50,677 nucleotides of DNA, taken from the NCBI GenBank assembly GCA_017472565.1, contig JAFUPY010000058.1:1-50677 (forward strand), in the 5' to 3' direction. Source of the DNA: Eubacterium sp. (GTDB lineage Bacteria; Bacillota; Clostridia; Lachnospirales; Lachnospiraceae). Positions 35,862 to 43,680 of the stretch are shown in pieces; the stretch's first letter is position 1, and every line of letters starts with the position of its first letter. Made by a program: the position numbers and the translations under genes. The notes below the pieces were generated by a model. The model did not search any database, had not been told where the DNA came from, and saw only the letters and a program-made list of their open reading frames with translations.

Positions 35862-37214
35862 ATGGGGAAGAAAGAATATATGGAGATTCTGCTGTCCCAG
35901 ATTCGCAATGATAAGGCGAAGGAACTGGTGGGGCAGGAGATTGAAGCACATATTGACGACCAAGCGGAGGTCTATATGGAGTTTGGTGTTGATGCGGATA
36001 CGGCAGAAAAGAAGGCAGTGCGCTCCATGGGTGATCCGGTGGAGACAGGTGTATCTTTGGATCGGATTCATAAGCCAAAGATGTCCTGGAGCATGATTAT
36101 TCTGGTGGCAATTCTCAGTGTGCTGGGTCTGACTATCCAGGGGGTGTCCTGGGTTCAGGCGGGAGAAATGTTTTTCTTTGAACGCCAAGTTGCGTATGTA
36201 ATCATAGGTTTTGTCTGCATGCTGGTAATCTGTATGATTGATTATTCCCGTATCGTGCAGCACGGGAAACTGCTGGCAGTGATCTATTTGGGAATCAGTG
36301 TTTTGTTTTGTGTGAATTCTCATTACTACAATGGAGCCTTATTTATCAGTCTTGGTGCTTTTTCCATTTCCTGGCATTTTGTGCTGTATTTATCGCTTCC
36401 GCTGTTTGGAATTTTGCTATATCATTTTCGAAAACAGAGTAAAAGGAGCTTACTTATACCGGTGGGCTTTATGGTACTTGTTATATTAATTTTCTGGCAA
36501 AGAAAATACAGTACAGTCGTGTTAGCAAATCTGATATTTATGGCAGGTTTTGTATTGACCTATGCCATTGCAAAGGGCTGGTATCCGGTAAAAGTAAAGC
36601 GGTTTATTGGGATATTGTGGTCTTGCCTGATCGGCATTCCTCTGGTATCCGGTGGATTGATCCTATCACGTTTGCTAAATGTAAGAACGTATGTATCCGA
36701 ACGTTTGCTATATTTTTTTACAGGAAATGAACAACATGCGTTGTATGGCAGCTGGCGACCGATTCAAGAGATTTTGACAGAAGTTTCCTGGTTGGGAGGT
36801 GTTAGCCAGATGAATACTCACATGACAGATGTGAATGGTGTTTTAAGTGATTACGTATTACTCCATGTGGCAGCTTCCTATGGTGTGTTACTGTTGATTG
36901 TTATTATTGTCTTGCTGGCATTTTTCTGCTGCCAGATGTTCCATATGTCTATCAAGCAGAAAAATCAGGCAGGAACCATGATTGGCATTAGCTGCGGCTT
37001 GATTTTTACCGTACAGATTGCAGAATATGTGTTGATGAATCTGGGCTTGATTCCTGGTACAACTGTATTTTTGCCACTGTTTTCCTATGGTGGAAGCGGC
37101 ACTGTGATATCTTTTATTCTGATCGGGTTGTTACTCAGTATCTACCGCTATCAGAATCTGGTCACAGAGCGGAAGGCAAAGAAACGCATAGTGGTTAAGC
37201 TGATTGATGTATAA
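35862..37214 (+). CDS. HAAS-prefixed SEDS (FtsW/RodA/SpoVE-like) membrane protein
   Basis: The 450-residue protein has a soluble alpha-helical prefix (residues 1-75) with the pattern EYMEILLSQIRNDKAKELVGQ, EIEAHIDDQ and AVRSMGDPVETGVSLDRIHKP, typical of the HAAS/DUF1700-like prefix domain, followed by about ten membrane helices. The C-terminal LPGTT/LPLFSYGGSG block (near 397-413) and SDYVLLHVAASYG (329-341) match SEDS glycosyltransferases; Asp330 corresponds to the catalytic Asp of RodA/FtsW, while the glutamates usual after it are replaced. It may polymerise peptidoglycan or be a regulatory relative. It is cotranscribed with padR (2-bp gap) and ends in a terminator at 37262. Confidence 0.82.
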   Translation: MGKKEYMEILLSQIRNDKAKELVGQEIEAHIDDQAEVYMEFGVDADTAEKKAVRSMGDPVETGVSLDRIHKPKMSWSMIILVAILSVLGLTIQGVSWVQAGEMFFFERQVAYVIIGFVCMLVICMIDYSRIVQHGKLLAVIYLGISVLFCVNSHYYNGALFISLGAFSISWHFVLYLSLPLFGILLYHFRKQSKRSLLIPVGFMVLVILIFWQRKYSTVVLANLIFMAGFVLTYAIAKGWYPVKVKRFIGILWSCLIGIPLVSGGLILSRLLNVRTYVSERLLYFFTGNEQHALYGSWRPIQEILTEVSWLGGVSQMNTHMTDVNGVLSDYVLLHVAASYGVLLLIVIIVLLAFFCCQMFHMSIKQKNQAGTMIGISCGLIFTVQIAEYVLMNLGLIPGTTVFLPLFSYGGSGTVISFILIGLLLSIYRYQNLVTERKAKKRIVVKLIDV

Positions 37215-37247
37215 AACGATGTGTGTTGTGGAACAACAGATATCGCA

Positions 37248-37276
37248 TTGACTTTTAAAAGAAAAGTTGTTATGTT
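37248..37276 (+). promoter_or_regulatory. Promoter of the SpoT-like HD gene, inside the upstream terminator
   Basis: TTGACT (37248-37253) and TATGTT (37271-37276) are 17 bp apart. The -10 box forms part of the left arm of the terminator hairpin at 37262-37303; a start near 37283 would drop that arm from the new transcript. Confidence 0.6.
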
Positions 37277-37306
37277 GAGGTTGAACTTGACGTAACAACT
37301 TTTTTT
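37262..37306 (+). terminator. Terminator of the padR-SEDS operon
   Basis: An 18-bp stem (37262-37279 with 37286-37303, including three G-U pairs), a GTTGAA loop and a T-run ending at 37306. The ribosome site GGAGG of the next gene begins immediately after the T-run. Confidence 0.85.
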
Positions 37307-37317
37307 GGAGGAATCAA

Positions 37318-37746
37318 ATGATTTACACTGAGAAAATCAAACGTGCATTGAAATTATGCTTTGAAGCCCACAAGGAACAGTTGGACAAAAGTGGCCTGCC
37401 ATATGTGTTCCATCCATTTCATCTGGCGGAACAGATGCAGGATGAGACAACCACTATTGTAGCGCTTCTTCATGATGTGGTGGAAGATACTGATTACACA
37501 TTTGAAGATCTGGAGGCAATGGGTTTTGGTGAGGATGTAATGGAGGCGCTGAAGCTTCTCACTCACGACGATGCAGTTCCATACATGGAATATGTGGCGT
37601 TGCTGAAGAACAATCCGATTGCAAGGGCAGTGAAACTGGCGGATCTTTCCCATAATAGTGACCCAACGCGCCTGGAAGCAATGGATGAGTGGGCAATCAA
37701 AAGGGCAGAAAAATACAAAGCGGCCATAGAATTCTTAGAAAATTAA
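37318..37746 (+). CDS. HD-domain protein, SpoT/MESH1-like (p)ppGpp hydrolase
   Basis: This 142-residue stand-alone HD protein resembles the hydrolase domain of Rel/SpoT. Motifs are in order: YVFHPFHLAEQM, the HD-ED block LLHDVVEDTDYTFEDLEAMGF (residues 50-70 in parts), LTHD, and VKLADLSHN near 105-113. Small alarmone hydrolases of this kind cleave pyrophosphate from (p)ppGpp with manganese; related proteins hydrolyse other nucleotides, so the substrate is inferred. No synthetase domain is present. GGAGG lies 6 bp before the ATG, directly behind the upstream terminator. Confidence 0.8.
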   Translation: MIYTEKIKRALKLCFEAHKEQLDKSGLPYVFHPFHLAEQMQDETTTIVALLHDVVEDTDYTFEDLEAMGFGEDVMEALKLLTHDDAVPYMEYVALLKNNPIARAVKLADLSHNSDPTRLEAMDEWAIKRAEKYKAAIEFLEN

Positions 37747-37830
37747 AAATCTTTATAGAAGAAAAACAGACGCAAAACCTCAAAAGAACACAACGTAAAT
37801 AATATATATTTTGAAAATCAAAATATGTGC

Positions 37831-37859
37831 TTGCACAGTGTGTTCTCTTATGATAAAAT
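37831..37859 (+). promoter_or_regulatory. Promoter of degV
   Basis: TTGCAC (37831-37836) and TAAAAT (37854-37859) are 17 bp apart, with TGA before the -10 box. The predicted leader is about 80 nt. Confidence 0.65.
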
Positions 37860-37883
37860 TTGTAAGGTTAAGTAAGTTTTTTC

Positions 37884-37902
37884 GTACCATTTTCCATGGT
37901 AC
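37884..37902 (+). other. Hairpin in the degV leader
   Basis: GTACCAT (37884-37890) pairs with ATGGTAC (37896-37902) around TTTCC. A second pairing, CGTAC (37883-37887) with GTACG just downstream, would exclude it. There is no T-run. Confidence 0.5.
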
Positions 37903-37945
37903 ACGAGTACGGAATATAATATTACACAAAACAGGAGAAGAGAAC

Positions 37946-38830
37946 ATGAGTAAAATTGCAATCCTTACAGATTCCAACAGTGGTATTACACAGGCAGAAG
38001 CAAAAGAACTTGGCGTTTACGTTATACCAATGCCTTTCTACATTAATGATGAAAAATTTTTAGAAGATATTACTTTAGCACAGGATCAATTCTATGAAAG
38101 ACTGGTAGAAGGTGCAGATATCAAAACATCTACACCAGCTCCAGCTGATGTGACAGATTGCTGGGATGAGTTGTTAAAAGAACACGATGCGATCATTATG
38201 ATTCCTATGTCCAGCGGACTTTCTTCCACCATGCAGATGTCTAAGATGTTGGCAAGCGAAGATGAATATGAAGGCAAGGTCTGGGTTGTTGACAATCAGC
38301 GTATCTCTGTAACACAGAGACAGGCTGCATTGGATGCAAAAGCCCTGGCAGATGCTGGAAAGACACCACAGGAAATTCATGATATTCTGATGGCAAACGC
38401 TATGGAGTCTTCTATTTACATCATGGTTGATACATTAACATATCTGAAAAAAGGCGGTCGTATCACACCTGCGGCGGCAGCACTTGGTACACTGTTGAAG
38501 TTAAAACCAGTTCTTCAGATTCAGGGTGAAAAACTGGATGCATTTGCAAAAGCAAGAACTGTAAAACTTGCAAAGTCTATCATGATCAAGCAGGTTCTTG
38601 AAGATGCAGCAAACCGCTACGGTGTAAGTGAACCAGGAAAGTTGCACATTTCCATGGCGTACACACCAGGTACAGAGGATAAGACAGCTGCTATCGAAGA
38701 GTTCAAAAAAGAAGTACAGGCTACTTTCCCAGGACATGACATCGTAGTAAATCCACTTTCTTTAAGTGTATCCTGCCATATCGGTCCTGGTGCCTTAGCT
38801 GTTACGGCTACAAAAGCAATCGAAATTTAA
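37946..38830 (+). CDS. DegV family fatty-acid-binding protein
   Basis: The 294-residue protein has the DegV/EDD fold. It starts MSKIAILTDSNSG, has the conserved TSTPAPADV (near residue 62) that contacts a bound fatty-acid carboxylate, IPMSSGLSSTMQ, and YIMVDTLTYLKKGGRI. DegV (FakB-type) proteins present fatty acids to the kinase FakA for phospholipid synthesis; fakA is not nearby. An in-frame GTG-type start at 37811 lies in the promoter; the ATG at 37946 follows ACAGGAG and gives the family length. A strong terminator follows. Confidence 0.92.
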   Translation: MSKIAILTDSNSGITQAEAKELGVYVIPMPFYINDEKFLEDITLAQDQFYERLVEGADIKTSTPAPADVTDCWDELLKEHDAIIMIPMSSGLSSTMQMSKMLASEDEYEGKVWVVDNQRISVTQRQAALDAKALADAGKTPQEIHDILMANAMESSIYIMVDTLTYLKKGGRITPAAAALGTLLKLKPVLQIQGEKLDAFAKARTVKLAKSIMIKQVLEDAANRYGVSEPGKLHISMAYTPGTEDKTAAIEEFKKEVQATFPGHDIVVNPLSLSVSCHIGPGALAVTATKAIEI

Positions 38831-38843
38831 CATAGATGAATGG

Positions 38844-38871
38844 GACTGTTGCATTTGCGGCAGTCTTTTTT
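38844..38871 (+). terminator. Intrinsic terminator of degV
   Basis: GACTGTTGC (38844-38852) pairs with GCGGCAGTC (38857-38865), two G-U pairs, ATTT loop, six T residues. Confidence 0.87.
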
Positions 38872-38966
38872 ATGTATTTGCATGGAATTCCTGCTAGACT
38901 TGGGAATCGTGTTCTTTTATAATGTTTTTGTTAAATTGAAATAGGGATTGGAAAGAAACAGATCGT

Positions 38967-39419
38967 ATGTATAAAAGAAAAGTAGATTATCAAAAATTAT
39001 TAAATGCAAGAAATAGATTCACCGGTTTTATCAATGCCGTTGGATTTCAGTTGACAGAATTGGATGATATGTATGCAAAGGCGGAAATTGTTTTGACAGA
39101 CATGCATCGCAATCCAATCGGTTCTGCCCATGGAGGTGTGGCATATACTTTGGCAGATACTGTTGGCGGCGCCTGCTGCAATACGGTAGGGATGGCTTGT
39201 ACTACCATTTCCGGAAATATGAATTATTTAAACCCGGCTATGCATTGCGAAAAGCTGATTGGTGAGGCGACACCAGTCAAAATCGGTAAGCGAATTGCTG
39301 TGATACAGGTACAGATTACCAATGAGTTTGGCAAGGATATTGCCCATGCTACAATGACGTATCAGTTTTTGCCAGACATGCCATTTCCATTTAAAGATGT
39401 ATTGATAGAAGGTGAATAA
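38967..39419 (+). CDS. PaaI-type hotdog-fold thioesterase
   Basis: The 150-residue protein has a single hotdog domain of the PaaI family. HGGVAYTLADTVGGACCN (near residues 51-68) holds the HGG motif and the acidic Asp used to attack the acyl-CoA thioester. GNMNYLNPA and IGEATPVKIGKRIAVIQVQI follow, normal for the family. Likely role is hydrolysis of an aryl- or acyl-CoA; the acyl group is unknown. The ATG has a weak ribosome site (ATTGGAAAG). A LysR gene starts 4 bp beyond its stop, so they are probably cotranscribed and functionally linked. Confidence 0.85.
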   Translation: MYKRKVDYQKLLNARNRFTGFINAVGFQLTELDDMYAKAEIVLTDMHRNPIGSAHGGVAYTLADTVGGACCNTVGMACTTISGNMNYLNPAMHCEKLIGEATPVKIGKRIAVIQVQITNEFGKDIAHATMTYQFLPDMPFPFKDVLIEGE

Positions 39420-39423
39420 TGGA

Positions 39424-40320
39424 ATGAATCTGAATTTGGAATATTACAAAATCTTTTATTATGTTGGGAAGTATAAAAGCATCACCCTGGCAGCGAAAGA
39501 ATTGTCCCTTTCTCAGCCTGCTGTCAGCCAGTCTGTAAAACATCTGGAGGATGATTTGGGAATCGAACTGTTTGTCAGAACGCCCAAGGGCGTCCGTCTG
39601 ACACAGGAGGGCGAAGTTCTTTTTGCCCATGTGGCACGAGGCTACGAGGCTATCTGTCTTGGTGAGAAAAAGGTGAAGGAACTGCTGAGCCTTGACAGTG
39701 GAGAAATCCGAATCGGTGCCAGCGATATGACGCTGCAGTTTTATTTGTTGGATCATCTGGAAGCCTTTCATGAAAAGTATCCAAAGATCAAGATTCGTGT
39801 GACCAATGCTCCAACGCCGGAGACAATCAGCCATCTGCAGGAAGGGCGAATTGATTTTGGAGTTATTACCACACCGGTGGCAGAAAATAAGCATTTACAG
39901 CTCCGCAACGTACGAACCATTCGAGATGTGTTCGTGGCAGGAGAGAAGTATAAAAAGTATCAGGGAAAGACATTGGACTTTCGTGCGCTGACAGAGATAC
40001 CATTGATCTGTCTGGAAGGAGAGACATCCACAAGATCCTATGTGGAAAGCTTTTTGGCCCAGGATGGTGTAGAGCTTTTCCCGGAATTTGAGTTGGCAAC
40101 CAGTGATATGCTGGTTCAGTTCGCAAAGCGTGGGCTGGGTGTTGCCAATGTGGTTCGTGACTTTGCGCTGGATGAGATTTTGGCAGGGGAATTATTTGAA
40201 CTGCAGTTTGAAAAGCAGATTCCATGTCGCCAAATGTGTATTGTTACCGATGACAGACTGCCGCTTAGTGCAGCGGCTAACCGTCTGCTGCATTTTTTGG
40301 AAGAAAAAATGGAAAAATAA
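39424..40320 (+). CDS. LysR-family transcriptional regulator
   Basis: The 298-residue regulator has an N-terminal winged HTH (LEYYKIFYYVGKYKSITLAA then LSLSQPAVSQSVKHLEDDLGIELFVR) and a periplasmic-binding-type effector domain from about residue 85 (GEIRIGASDMTLQFYL). GTG 39412 lies inside the thioesterase gene; ATG 39424 has AAGGTG upstream and matches the family start, though ribosome spacing is about 9-10 bp. Unlike most LysR genes it is codirectional with and directly behind its probable partner gene. Effector unknown. Confidence 0.92.
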   Translation: MNLNLEYYKIFYYVGKYKSITLAAKELSLSQPAVSQSVKHLEDDLGIELFVRTPKGVRLTQEGEVLFAHVARGYEAICLGEKKVKELLSLDSGEIRIGASDMTLQFYLLDHLEAFHEKYPKIKIRVTNAPTPETISHLQEGRIDFGVITTPVAENKHLQLRNVRTIRDVFVAGEKYKKYQGKTLDFRALTEIPLICLEGETSTRSYVESFLAQDGVELFPEFELATSDMLVQFAKRGLGVANVVRDFALDEILAGELFELQFEKQIPCRQMCIVTDDRLPLSAAANRLLHFLEEKMEK

Positions 40321-40324
40321 AAAA

Positions 40325-40344
40325 GAATGCGTCCTGACGCATTC
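40325..40344 (-). terminator. Terminator for the minus-strand small membrane protein gene
   Basis: GAATGCGTC (40325-40333) and GACGCATTC (40336-40344) form a tight hairpin. On the minus strand it is followed by TTTTTATT. Confidence 0.75.
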
Positions 40345-40349
40345 CCGGT

Positions 40350-40396
40350 AAGCTTCCGTCACCAATATCTGATTGGCGGCGGAGGCTTCTTTTTTT
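40350..40396 (+). terminator. Terminator of the LysR gene
   Basis: A 17-position stem (40350-40366 with 40372-40388, one mismatch and two G-U pairs), ATCTG loop and CTTTTTTT. Confidence 0.88.
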
Positions 40397-40421
40397 ATAA
40401 ATAATTTTTCTTCCTATAGAA

Positions 40422-40670
40422 TTATTCTTCGTTGGATGCATCATCAGAGTTATGATAGGTATCGCTCTCGTTTTTTCTGTCCTTGACCAGTTTGAAGATA
40501 AAGGTATACACCCACAGCATAATAGGCACCACAAAGGTGCAGAAGATTGCGGCACGCATCAGTGCCTGTGCCCGTTCACCGTCCATAAATGCAAGAACCA
40601 TTGCGGAAACATATAATGCTACTAGTAAAACAATGCCAATGATGGCAAGAACCTGTCGAACTTTTTTCAT
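40422..40670 (-). CDS. Small two-helix membrane protein, function unknown
   Basis: I do not recognise a function. The 82-residue protein starts MKKVRQVLAIIGIVLL and has hydrophobic helices at about residues 6-29 and 38-60, with a charged, Asp/Asn/Ser-rich tail (DRKNESDTYHNSDDASNEE). A basic N-terminus and basic KLVKDRK after helix 2 place both ends in the cytoplasm. No ribosome site precedes ATG 40670; a 20-codon frame with AGGAGG ends 5 nt upstream, suggesting translational coupling. A longer frame opens at TTG 40721, but the extra residues look non-family-like. Similar small membrane proteins are common in Lachnospiraceae. Confidence 0.65.
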   Translation of the reverse strand: MKKVRQVLAIIGIVLLVALYVSAMVLAFMDGERAQALMRAAIFCTFVVPIMLWVYTFIFKLVKDRKNESDTYHNSDDASNEE

Positions 40671-40675
40671 GTGTG

Positions 40676-40738
40676 TTATGTATGAAATTTGTCCACGTTT
40701 TGTCCGCCATTCAGGGAACAACGTGTGAAAAGATTCAT
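40676..40738 (-). CDS. Short upstream frame (20 codons) before the membrane protein
   Basis: On the minus strand AGGAGG is followed after 3 nt by ATG (40738), a 20-codon frame MNLFTRCSLNGG... and TAA (40676-40678). The membrane-protein ATG lies 5 nt after this stop and lacks its own ribosome site. The frame may serve as a leader peptide that delivers ribosomes; a regulatory role is speculative. Confidence 0.4.
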   Translation of the reverse strand: MNLFTRCSLNGGQNVDKFHT

Positions 40739-40760
40739 ATTCCTCCTGTCACGATATGGA

Positions 40761-40785
40761 TTGGCATTATAAAAATTGCTGCCAA
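40761..40785. promoter_or_regulatory. TTGGCA-N13-TGCCAA operator-like inverted repeat with minus-strand promoter
   Basis: TTGGCA (40761-40766) and TGCCAA (40780-40785) are perfect inverted repeats. A minus-strand promoter, TTACCA (40793-40788) with TATAAT (40771-40766) and 16-bp spacing, overlaps it, so a bound protein would block transcription of the membrane-protein gene. Confidence 0.45.
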
Positions 40786-40833
40786 TATGGTAAGTAAACA
40801 TGATTTTATGGTTGCTGTCAATAATTAATTATG

Positions 40834-40862
40834 TTGAAAAAACAACTTGTTTGCGTTATACT
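40834..40862 (+). promoter_or_regulatory. Promoter of the SEC-C gene and thrS
   Basis: TTGAAA (40834-40839) and TATACT (40857-40862) are 17 bp apart. Transcription should start near 40869, about 68 nt before the gene. No T-box leader is visible for thrS. Confidence 0.72.
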
Positions 40863-40936
40863 ACTGCTATATGTCCTGCGCCGGACTCTATTTCTGGTGC
40901 ATAAAAATGAAAACGAAGAAAAAGGTGGAATAAATA

Positions 40937-41440
40937 ATGGCATTATTAGAACAGTGGCATGCAATTGCCTACAATGAAAACGCAGACAGCGGCGAGCTTC
41001 AGAGATTCTGGGGTAGATATTTTGAATTGGAAAAAGGTGTTTACGAACAGCTTTTAACCAATCCAGATGAAGAAGTAAAAGGAACTGTAAAAGAATTAGC
41101 AGAAAAGTATGACTTGGATATCATGGCTATGGTTGGATTCCTTGATGGTATCAACGACTGTCTTGTAACTCCTAACCCAATCGAAACCATGGAAGAAGAT
41201 ACCGAAGTTAGCCTGGCTTTTGATAAAGAAAAGCTTTACAAAGGTATGGTAGAGGCAAAAGCTGACTGGTTATACGAGCTTCCACAGTGGAAAGAAATCT
41301 TTTCCGAAGAAAAGCTTGCAGAACTTTACAAAGAACAGAAAAGATCTACTACAGTTGTAAAAGAAGCAAAGGTATACCCAAATGATCCATGTCCATGTGG
41401 CAGCGGAAAAAAATACAAAAAATGCTGTGCTAGAAAGTAA
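40937..41440 (+). CDS. SEC-C motif protein
   Basis: The 167-residue protein ends in a SEC-C zinc motif, [16 protein letters not shown] (residues 148-163), as at the C-terminus of SecA. The N-terminal 140 residues are acidic and helical ([24 protein letters not shown] in parts) and are not recognised. SEC-C domains bind zinc and often dock proteins to ribosomes or SecB-like partners; the function of this type is unknown. AAAGGTGGAAT lies before the ATG. It sits 28 bp upstream of thrS and shares its promoter. Confidence 0.83.
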   Translation: MALLEQWHAIAYNENADSGELQRFWGRYFELEKGVYEQLLTNPDEEVKGTVKELAEKYDLDIMAMVGFLDGINDCLVTPNPIETMEEDTEVSLAFDKEKLYKGMVEAKADWLYELPQWKEIFSEEKLAELYKEQKRSTTVVKEAKVYPNDPCPCGSGKKYKKCCARK

Positions 41441-41468
41441 TATACAAAGTAAGGAGATGTAACAAGAT

Positions 41469-43433
41469 ATGAAGATCACATTAAAAGATGGTTCATACAG
41501 AGAGTATGACAGCGCTAAATCAGTCATTGAAATCGCTGCTGATATCAGCGAAGGCCTGGCACGTGCTGCATGTGCTGGCGAGTTAAACGGAGAGTTGGTA
41601 GATTTAAGATGCGTAGTTGACACCGACTGCGAATTAAATATCCTCACCGCTAACGATAAATTAGGATTGGCTACACTGCGTCATACCGCATCTCACGTTA
41701 TGGCAGAAGCAGTCAAACGCTTATTCCCAAATGCAAAACTTGCAATTGGACCATACATTGACAATGGTTTTTACTATGACTTCTTATGCGATCCGTTCTC
41801 TCGGGAAGATCTGGACAACATCGAAAAAGAGATGAAAAAGATCATCAAAGAAGGCAAACCATTAAGCAAGTTCACACTTCCAAGAGAAGAAGCAATCAAG
41901 TTCATGGAAGAACGTCAGGAACCATTCAAGGTAGAACTGATCAAAGATCTTCCAGAAGATGCAGAGATTTCTTTCTACGAACAGGGTGATTTCGTTGACC
42001 TGTGTGCAGGTCCACACCTGATGAACACAAAAGGAATCAAAGCATACAAGCTGATTTCTTCCTCCATGGCTTATTGGAGAGGTGATTCCAACAGAGAACA
42101 GCTGCAGCGTATCTACGCAACCGCATTCAATAAAAAAGAAGAACTGGCTGAATATCTGGAATACTTAGAAGATATCAAACGCCGCGATCATAATAAACTT
42201 GGCCGTGAAATGGAACTGTTTGCAACGGTTGACGTTATTGGACAGGGCTTACCATTATTGCTTCCAAAGGGAACCAAGATGGTCATGAAGCTTCAGCGTT
42301 GGATTGAAGACTTGGAAGAAAAAGAATGGGGCTATGTTCGTACCAAGACTCCACTGATGGCGAAGAGTGATCTGTACAAGATTTCCGGTCACTGGGGACA
42401 CTACAAAGATGGTATGTTCGTGCTTGGCGACGAAGAAGTGGACAAGGAAGTATTTGCACTTCGTCCAATGACATGCCCATTCCAGTATTATGTATATAAG
42501 AACTCTCAGAAGTCCTATAGAGATCTTCCGATCCGCTATGGAGAAACATCTACATTATTCCGTAACGAAGATTCCGGTGAAATGCATGGTCTGACACGAG
42601 TTCGTCAGTTCACTATTTCCGAAGGACATCTGATTGTAAGACCAGATCAGATGGTGGAAGAGTTCAAGGGATGTCTTGCCCTTGCAAAATATTGTTTGGA
42701 AACATTAGGACTTCAGGATGATGTAACTTACCATCTGTCCAAATGGGATCCTGCAAACCCAGGCAAATACATTGGAGAGCCAGAAGTTTGGGAACAGACA
42801 GAACAGCATATCCGTGACGTATTAAACGAACTGGGAATTCCATTCACAGAAGACGTTGGTGAAGCTGCTTTCTACGGACCAAAGGTAGATATCAATGCAA
42901 AGAACGTATATGGCAAAGAAGATACGATGATCACAATTCAGTGGGATGCACTTCTTGCAGAACAGTTCGATATGTACTATATCGATCAGAATGGTGACAA
43001 AGTAAGACCATATATCATTCATAGAACATCCATCGGATGTTATGAACGTACACTGGCTTGGCTGATTGAAAAATACGCTGGATTATTCCCAACATGGCTT
43101 TGCCCAGAACAGGTACGCGTACTTCCAATTTCTGAAAAATATGCAGATTACGCAGAACAGGTACGCAAAGAGCTTGCAAGAAACGACATCGATGTAACAT
43201 GCGACAGTCGTTCCGAAAAGATTGGCTTCAAGATTCGTGAAGCAAGACTTGCAAAAGTACCATATATGCTTGTTGTGGGCGCACAGGAAGCAGAAGACGG
43301 CACCGTATCCGTTCGAAGCAGATTTGCTGGCGATGAAGGTGTAAAACCATTAGACACATTCATCGATCAGATCTGTAAAGAAATCCGCACAAAAGAGATC
43401 CGCAAGATCGAAGTGCAGGAAGAGAAGAAATAA
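41469..43433 (+). CDS. thrS: Threonyl-tRNA synthetase
   Basis: The 654-residue class II synthetase charges tRNA-Thr. Order: TGS domain (residues 1-62), editing domain with HTASH and CAGPH (zinc-like editing pocket), catalytic domain, and C-terminal anticodon-binding domain (LPISEKYADYAEQVRKEL onward). Catalytic zinc ligands appear as Cys in RPMTCPFQ, His in SEGHLIV and His in IIHRTSIGC. The usual CPGH after the zinc Cys reads CPFQ, a variant seen at DNA about 42470. GGAGATGTAACAAG precedes the ATG. It is cotranscribed with the SEC-C gene and ends at a terminator made from the 52-bp palindromic element. Confidence 0.96.
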   Translation: MKITLKDGSYREYDSAKSVIEIAADISEGLARAACAGELNGELVDLRCVVDTDCELNILTANDKLGLATLRHTASHVMAEAVKRLFPNAKLAIGPYIDNGFYYDFLCDPFSREDLDNIEKEMKKIIKEGKPLSKFTLPREEAIKFMEERQEPFKVELIKDLPEDAEISFYEQGDFVDLCAGPHLMNTKGIKAYKLISSSMAYWRGDSNREQLQRIYATAFNKKEELAEYLEYLEDIKRRDHNKLGREMELFATVDVIGQGLPLLLPKGTKMVMKLQRWIEDLEEKEWGYVRTKTPLMAKSDLYKISGHWGHYKDGMFVLGDEEVDKEVFALRPMTCPFQYYVYKNSQKSYRDLPIRYGETSTLFRNEDSGEMHGLTRVRQFTISEGHLIVRPDQMVEEFKGCLALAKYCLETLGLQDDVTYHLSKWDPANPGKYIGEPEVWEQTEQHIRDVLNELGIPFTEDVGEAAFYGPKVDINAKNVYGKEDTMITIQWDALLAEQFDMYYIDQNGDKVRPYIIHRTSIGCYERTLAWLIEKYAGLFPTWLCPEQVRVLPISEKYADYAEQVRKELARNDIDVTCDSRSEKIGFKIREARLAKVPYMLVVGAQEAEDGTVSVRSRFAGDEGVKPLDTFIDQICKEIRTKEIRKIEVQEEKK

Positions 43434-43457
43434 TATTCAATAAAGAAATTTAGTGTA

Positions 43458-43531
43458 GAAGCTGGAAAAAATTGGCTCTTACAAACCTTAAGACGGTTTG
43501 CTCGAGGCAATTTTTCTCCAGCTTCTTTTTT
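43458..43531 (+). terminator. Terminator of thrS built around the palindromic element
   Basis: GAAGCTGG (43458-43465) and CCAGCTTC (43518-43525) extend the arms of the 52-bp element into a long stem, followed by TTTTTT. This makes copy 2 a working-looking intrinsic terminator. Confidence 0.8.
43464..43515. repeat. 52-bp palindromic element, copy 2
   Basis: Reverse-complement match to 3799-3850 with 51 of 52 bases identical. Here the inner stem is intact (CAAACC/GGTTTG, 6 bp) around a TTAAGAC loop, with internal loops and an outer AAAAATTG/CAATTTTT arm. It lies in the 3' region of thrS. Confidence 0.85.
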
Positions 43532-43680
43532 GCGGTTATATTCTTTTTACGTTTCAAAAGAAGCGAGAGCGGGTTTTTAAGAGATTTCTTGTTACGTCCG
43601 AGCGTAAATTTTAATAAGAATAATTTTTCTCAAAACGTCTCATACTAATCTGGCAAATATTTTGAAAGGAGCGTTCAGTT

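Noticed and set aside
37811..37945. N-terminal extension of the DegV protein
   Set aside because: The extra residues come from the promoter and leader; ATG 37946 has AGGAG upstream and matches the family N-terminus.
41441..41468. T-box riboswitch for thrS
   Set aside because: Only 28 bp separate thrS from the SEC-C gene, and no T-box sequence or specifier stem is visible before the operon.
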